DNA from: Galdieria partita
Lineage: Eukaryota > Rhodophyta > Bangiophyceae > Galdieriales > Galdieriaceae
DNA: 64,000 nucleotides
Direction of reading: 5' to 3'
Assembly (NCBI GenBank): GCA_025991245.1
Contig: BQMJ01000037.1
Coordinates: forward strand, 146,501-210,500
Numbering within the stretch: position 1 is the first letter of the stretch; each line of letters starts with the position of its first letter. The translations under genes were made by a program, and so were the position numbers. The notes beneath the pieces were generated by a model that was not told the origin of the DNA, ran no database searches, and saw only the letters and a list, made by a program, of their open reading frames with translations. This document shows positions 58,424-64,000 of the stretch, in pieces.

Positions 58424-60731
58424 TCACTTTTCCTTTTCCAACAAAACTCGAAATCTCTCAGAAAAGCCTTCACTACAAAGAAACTCAATATAGTCTGGTA
58501 CTGATAAACTACCTTTGGCTTCCTCAAATGGTAATGGAGTAACATAAACAATACTTATGCAGTGTCGCCAATCAACACCTTTGGAATCCAATAAACGAAA
58601 ATCTACAACGTCCTGTTCTTATTGCGTTTTTGGCCACTTTGGGAACTTGCCATTGATTTTTGTTTGCTCTTTGACCTACTAGTTGATAAGTGAGCCGATT
58701 CCCAAGTATTCCATGCATCTTTCTTGAAAGAAGATAGCAAAAAGGAGTTTTCGACAGCTGCAGAGTCACGATTATGATTGTAAAATGAAGACACAGATAC
58801 TTGAAAAAAATATATATGCCATTGAGAATTCACAATATCCACAAAAATATAGTCAAATCGAGGATGTCGTTCTTCCAGTAATATCCAACAGGAATGAGTA
58901 AACTTTTTCATGGGAGGATCAAATTCATCACTTATCAACCGAACCCAACTATTACAAGATAAACTCAAGTTCCTATAGGGTTTGCTATCGGAACGGATAG
59001 TCACTTCTTCTGTTCTATTGATGAACCACAAAAAGAATAATTTTTCAAAAGTTTGCCCTCTTGTGCCCGGATCACTTCGATAACGTTTAAACAATTCAGC
59101 CAAGTAATTCTCAGAAGCATATCTTTCAAGGAAAGAGGATAACAAGATGTCACGTGCAACGCTGTTATAAAAGCGTAAGTAGATGCGGCTCACTACAACT
59201 AATAAACCTCGATCTCGATATGCTCCGTCTGCAACCGTAATATTGGGTTTATTCCTATCCATGAATAGCTTATAAAGCATAGAATCAAATTCGCTCTTTT
59301 CTCTTTCAGACCTAAGTCCATCAAGATAGTCATTGTGGCTTCTTGTCATTTCAGAATATAAATTCGAGGATAAGCGTGTCTTTAGAGTTTCGAAATTAGC
59401 ATCAGGACGAGTTTTGGCAAGATTTACCATTTTGGCTATCATTCTAGGCACCAACCCAGTAAGTTCGACCATTTCGTCTGAATGTTGACGAAGAATGGGT
59501 GGATAATCAGGTAAATCTTGCCACAAGTCAAACTCTTTGAAACTTAGAGGCTCCAAATAGTGTTTGATATTTCCAGAACCACTAGGCAAATTATCTTCAA
59601 ATTGATGATGCTGTGAACCTGCAATAAGAACTCCACAATAAGGCTACTCAAGTAAATGAAAAAGTCATTGTAAAAAAAGAAAAAGCCATTACTTACTGTA
59701 TTCATCATTGACAATTTGGTATAAAGGCGAAAGAAATTTGGCCACGTGTTTGTTTTATTGCCAAACTCGCTCCACAACGCATTATGTTCATCTACAATCA
59801 ACATATTGCGCGGTGCAAGCAGCATCATAAAGCGACGAATAGCGAAAGCTAGATTCAAATCTTTGCTTTTGATACAAAAATATATCACATGCTTAAGAGG
59901 AGCGCCGTTCAAAACCTCGTAGTCCCGTGACTGAAAACTCCTCAACTCGTCTAGAATGGAGGAATTCATGAATAGCAGCATTTTCAAGTAAAGAGGTACC
60001 ACTTCAGTTATCACCCTATCGTCCCCTAACCAGGCCTCTGCGTTTCCAATATACTGCAGTGGAATCCTGCAATACCGTGAGAAAACAGCGACCAAGTAGA
60101 GATCTACACACTTTCCTAGACCACTTGCTGCAGAAATAACAATTTGTCGGCGTGGAAGGCTGGTACCTTTTGCATCAAGACTTTCAATGTGTCTATTCCA
60201 CCTCTTGATAAACTCTTCTCTCAGAAAGATTCTTGAGATGTTCCCAACACCTTTTTCCACTGGGAAATCTTCGGGAAACTGCTTTGGAACAAGCAACGAT
60301 GCTATCTCTTCAAAAGTATCTTCTCCAACTTTGAAAACTTGACCTCCTACTTGTACCTTCTCTCCAATAATTGACGCGACAGTTTTGAACAAACACTCTT
60401 GTTGAAGATCAGGTAGGTTTGTCAACCATACATTGCTAAACTTTTCGTCAATTTTAAAATCATCTTGTATAAATATCTCTCTAAAGTCAATATATCTTTT
60501 ACTGTCTCTGCCACGACCATTTATGACTGAAGCAAGAACAACTCTTCGACAACCAAAACCGGGACGTTTCTTGTCAAAACAAGACAACGGTTTTGTAAAG
60601 CTTCTACTACATAAATGACACTCTTTGGTTCCACAAAACACCTTAGTTTGGAATGGATACTGAACATTGGCTGGGGTAAGACATGTAGAATGAAACGAAA
60701 AAGCAAAGCAACCAATAAGCATTGCAGCCAT
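58424..60731 (-). CDS. CR-like (Crinkler/RHS-type) NTPase-nuclease protein, distant third member
   Basis: Three exons proposed: 60731-59697, 59610-58680, 58617-58424 (introns 86 and 62 nt), summing to 719 codons in frame. It starts with a hydrophobic, signal-like segment (MAAMLIGCFAFSFHSTC) and a Cys-rich patch (CGTKECHLCSRSF). NTPase core: QIVISAASGLGKCVDLYL (P-loop variant), LLAPRNMLIVDEHNALW (Walker B with the DEHN typical of RHS/CRN proteins), and VELTGLVPRMIAKMV. C-terminal nuclease-type motifs: GTRGQTFEKLFFLWF, FDYIFVD, and HIYFFQVSVSSFYNHN. The last exon is supported by VDWRHCISIVYVTPLPFEEA, a segment common near the end of such proteins. The 58618-58679 intron is the weakest join. Role unknown. 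Confidence 0.68.
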
Positions 60732-63700
60732 CCAACAATCTCAAAATAACAATGGACGACTGCTTTAGAGCCAATCAATCATGGCGATGGATTTATATAG
60801 TCTGAGCCAACTGACTTGTTGTTTGCAAACAAAGAAAACCTTACAAGTTTCACAAAGTTTAACTAAATATGTTTGAGTTTACGGAGAGATGATGGCAGCT
60901 TTCAACCTTCTGTTGACCTACTTGAAGAAATCACCAAAGTGGCACTATATGAGCTAGTTGACTGGGAATTATATAAAGCTTTATGAATGTTTGAGTGCTT
61001 GACCAGTTTATATGTTTCCAAATTGTACAACAGATTTTTTAACAACTTTGAGTTTTGGCGTTGCTTTTTAGAATATGGATAATAGCCAAGTTTGAAAGTT
61101 TTCGTGAGAGTGGGGTTTTAATAGAACTGTTGTAGATCCGTCTGTGTTGTTTATCAGAGAAACTCTGAGGAAGCTAGAGAGTCGTGGTACTACATAGCGT
61201 GTTCAAGTATTCTGGGTATAGTTGAAAAGTTTCTGAATTGCTACTTTCTTCCCCGTTTGCTTCTCTATGTTGGTTTAACCAGTGTAGGCAATTCTTTGTC
61301 TTGGAAAGCCACCCTTGACAATTTGGTTATGTTTCTCTAACTTTGGAGTGCTCTAGTGTTTCTAGAATTTTCTGTGGTAGATTGTTGAATTTTGTGAAAC
61401 ATAGACTGTTTGAAAATTTGCTCGGTTCAAAGAGAGTGACGGGCTGAGTGTCTGTGTTTTTGATTGTTGTTGCAAGAGACAAACAAGGCAAAGTTCTTGC
61501 AACGATACTTATCATGTGAGTCGTGACACTATGCTATATGAATAGTTTTCATACATTGCTTTTATACAAAATAGAAAGAGTCAACAACTGATTCTTTATT
61601 TTCGCAATTGAATTATACAAAAGTAGAATATGCGATACTTGGTCTATGTACTCAAGCTGTTTGAGAAACTTGACTGGATTCTTTATCAACATACTTGTAG
61701 GTAAAATACAAATTATATACTTGTGTCACTTCCAACGTGTACTTAAACGTTTTGTTGATAATAGAAATACTCAACCAGAGTGTATAAACTCAAAACTGCA
61801 AAAGTCTGAAAAGTACTTGATATTGGTAACACAAAACTCACAATCTTTCAAGTTGCAAACAGTTCAGCTAGACATTTATCAGCACAAGTGTTCACTCTAA
61901 TTGACAAAATTTCTCTATGACAACTTGGCAACTACACACCAAAGCGTTCCAAGTTGTGGGAAACACGCCCTTCTTCTTGAAAGTGGCAGATAATACTTTC
62001 TTGAAATGATTCCTATCGACTAGAGCTCAATGTTCTTCAAATCAACTTGAAACCAGTAAATCTCCAAGGTAAGTAACAATGGTGAGTTTATCTCACTACA
62101 CTGACGGGCTTTTCTCTCGCAGGTATGCCGACACCCTTTCTAGCACAACGGTTCTCTTCAAATAATGCAACGTTAGAGAATCAATAGTATTCTATGTAAA
62201 CCTTTGAGTGGAAGATTTCCTTGGAAGGTGCTCACTAGGTACGTATGAAACTATATATGGCACTTTTGACGGTACTCAAAGAGCTCTTCAACATCACTTT
62301 TCCCAATCTTCCTTTTGTGATTGTTTTGCTAACACAACTTTGGCTGTTGTTGCTTTGTTACCATCTGTTTTGAAGTGTATAAAGTTGTTCATTTTTAATG
62401 AAACTTTAAATAGTTGAATTTGGAGAAGAACTTTTTAGTACGACCAAACTTTGAGGTTTTATTATTTCGCACTTCTAGAAATTCCAGGCAAGGCGCGGTT
62501 TGGTTTGTTCGTTTCCTGTCAACAACTTGGCTTAAACCTCAAAGTCGCTTCCAACTTCATGTCGAATGCAACGTAGGTACTGTTGGAGAAATCTTGATCT
62601 TTAGTTTCTGGTCTGTTTGAAGGCATTGACCCTGCGGAGTAGTGGGGAACCAGTGGGCACAAAGGCTCCAAGTAGTCTTTGAGTTTGAATCTTTGTCCCA
62701 ATATAGTCTTTCAATGTAACTTGGTTTTTGCAATTGAATTGTACTACTAATTGTTGTCTTGTTAGCAACAGATGAGGACTCTCTCTTGTGGAACAATCAC
62801 CAAGATCGTTTGTAACAGTCGGAGTATATTCTGAGTTGATTCTCTTCGGTTCTTCACAAAAACGATTCCTGTCATCGACAATTTTTGTCTATTGAGAATC
62901 TATTTTCCAAGTGGAGTGGTGAGAGTGGCTCGTGGCAACTGAACTGCCCAGTGCAACTTTGAGTTCCCCTTTGCAAAAATCGAAGTGAACAGAGTTTGTG
63001 CACATACTTTGAATCATCTTTACGTCGTTGTTTGTTAACCTTACTTGACGTGGTCACTGAAGGATGCAGATGTGCCCAAAACCACAAGTTACATGTGTTC
63101 AAACTTGGGAGAAAACGACACTGTTTTAGAAAAGATACTGTTTGAATAGAATCTCTGTTGGCACTTCATTATCCTGTCTTTCTGGTGGGAAAGGACAGTC
63201 AGATGTATAGTGCACAACTCCTATCAGTAGTAATCAGTAAGGCTGAGAAGCACCAAGTATACCAATTGACCACTAAAGACGAATTTATAAAATCATTGTT
63301 CGGCATTCTGCATTTCAAACAGCGATTCTTTTGTCAGATTGAATTACTCGACTGAGCAACATTCCTATATATTCACAAGATATTCCAGGATCTTCCTAGG
63401 CTACCAAGCAAAATGGAGCAAGAAATGAATATTTTATTTTTGATACCCTTTTTTACTTGAACGATTGATCTTCATACTAGTGGAAGCCATTGCTAAAATT
63501 TTACTCACGTAGAAATCTAGCTTCCGTGAGTGGATGTACGCTGAATTTCGTGATTAGTTACGTATACAAGAAGAACTCTAACCAACAATTGGTTTGTCAT
63601 AATGTAAATGTCTGAATGGCAATGTATTGCTCTATTCAATTGATAATAAAAAAATACACATGACACTACTTTCCGTTGTTGACAAATTGCCTCATCATTT

Positions 63701-64000
63701 ATACGGAAGCAAGAAAGACGTTTAGCCAACAAAATAAGACAAACATCAGCTGTAATATGCATACAACAAGGTACTCATTGTAAAAGGATAATACTATTGA
63801 TAAATAGCAAAGAAATTGAATTTTGGCAATTTGCATATATTTTAATCCAATCCAGGAGGGGAGACAAACGCAACATTAGCCACTATCAATCATAAAAGTG
63901 TCAACAGAGAGGCTCCAAAGAATCGACACAAATTCTTAAAACATGATAAAGACTAGAATTGGCCATTCAAGCTTACTAATCAATCATGGCGGAACAATTC
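60732..64000. other. Gene-poor region to window end, second copy of degenerate repeat
   Basis: About 3.3 kb with only short, motif-free open frames on both strands. It contains the second copy of a degenerate direct repeat at about 61420-61720. Nothing else is recognised up to the window edge. Confidence 0.5.
61420..61720 (+). repeat. Degenerate direct repeat, copy 2
   Basis: Partner of 57660-57975, about 3.7 kb away in the same orientation. The two copies bracket the third NTPase-nuclease gene. Matches are short blocks separated by small indels; identity was not computed. Confidence 0.5.

Noticed and set aside
62510-62800. Minus-strand KDYLEPLCPLVPH resembling KHYLEPLSFKEF of the third NTPase-nuclease protein
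   Set aside because: Only a handful of residues agree, with no NTPase or nuclease motif nearby; too weak to call a relic.
42886-64000. Transposon, LTR element or CRISPR array in the gene-poor half
   Set aside because: I found no reverse transcriptase, integrase or transposase motif, no terminal repeats, and no regularly spaced short repeats.

Overview
The window reads as nuclear DNA of a unicellular red alga of the Cyanidiophyceae, most likely Galdieria (inference). The supporting signs are spliceosomal introns of only about 42-86 nt in most genes, very short intergenic spacers, and nucleus-encoded plastid proteins (glutamyl-tRNA reductase, Tic22, a RETICULATA/DUF3411 protein, an RSH protein with a plastid-like leader). 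These sit among ordinary eukaryotic genes (DDX42, RRP40, NAT10, APC4, AP-1 mu, PP6, TAF6, SR140). I placed exon boundaries by reading GT..AG introns that keep the reading frame and restore conserved family motifs.

Layout. 1-43 kb is a dense housekeeping block on both strands: DDX42 (cut by the window edge), RRP40, PTAR1, a NUDIX hydrolase, a UBL-IPT protein, a plastid-type membrane protein, a coiled-coil protein, a BAP31-like ER protein, GluTR, eL19, NAT10, APC4, prolyl-tRNA synthetase, DUF3411, Tic22, AP-1 mu, tRNA-Leu(UAG), a small heat-shock protein with a heat-shock element, a 12-exon formate-tetrahydrofolate ligase, an atypical SDR, an EF-hand protein, a bacterial-type phosphoserine aminotransferase, SR140/U2SURP, organellar IF-2, RSH, PP6, TAF6, a small membrane/coiled-coil protein and L-2-hydroxyglutarate dehydrogenase. 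Many neighbours are divergent with 5' ends touching or overlapping, or convergent with short spacers.

43-64 kb is different. It is gene-poor and holds no recognisable housekeeping gene. It contains a secreted Ser/Gly/Ala-rich protein and three large proteins of about 713-751 residues that combine a P-loop NTPase with a C-terminal PD-(D/E)XK-nuclease-like domain. That architecture matches the Crinkler/RHS ('CR') class of NTPase-nuclease proteins. Two of them are tail-to-tail inverted paralogues (51.8-57.0 kb) and share a perfect 71-nt identity patch. The third (58.4-60.7 kb) is a distant, three-exon member. Two degenerate direct repeats lie on either side of the third gene. This accessory, subtelomere-like compartment is the most interesting part of the window.

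Functional links are loose, as expected of a eukaryotic chromosome. They include spliceosome/RNA (DDX42, SR140, RRP40, NAT10, tRNA-Leu, eL19), organelle translation and biogenesis (ProRS, IF-2, Tic22, RSH, GluTR), and serine/one-carbon metabolism (SerC and formate-THF ligase within 5 kb, probably chance).
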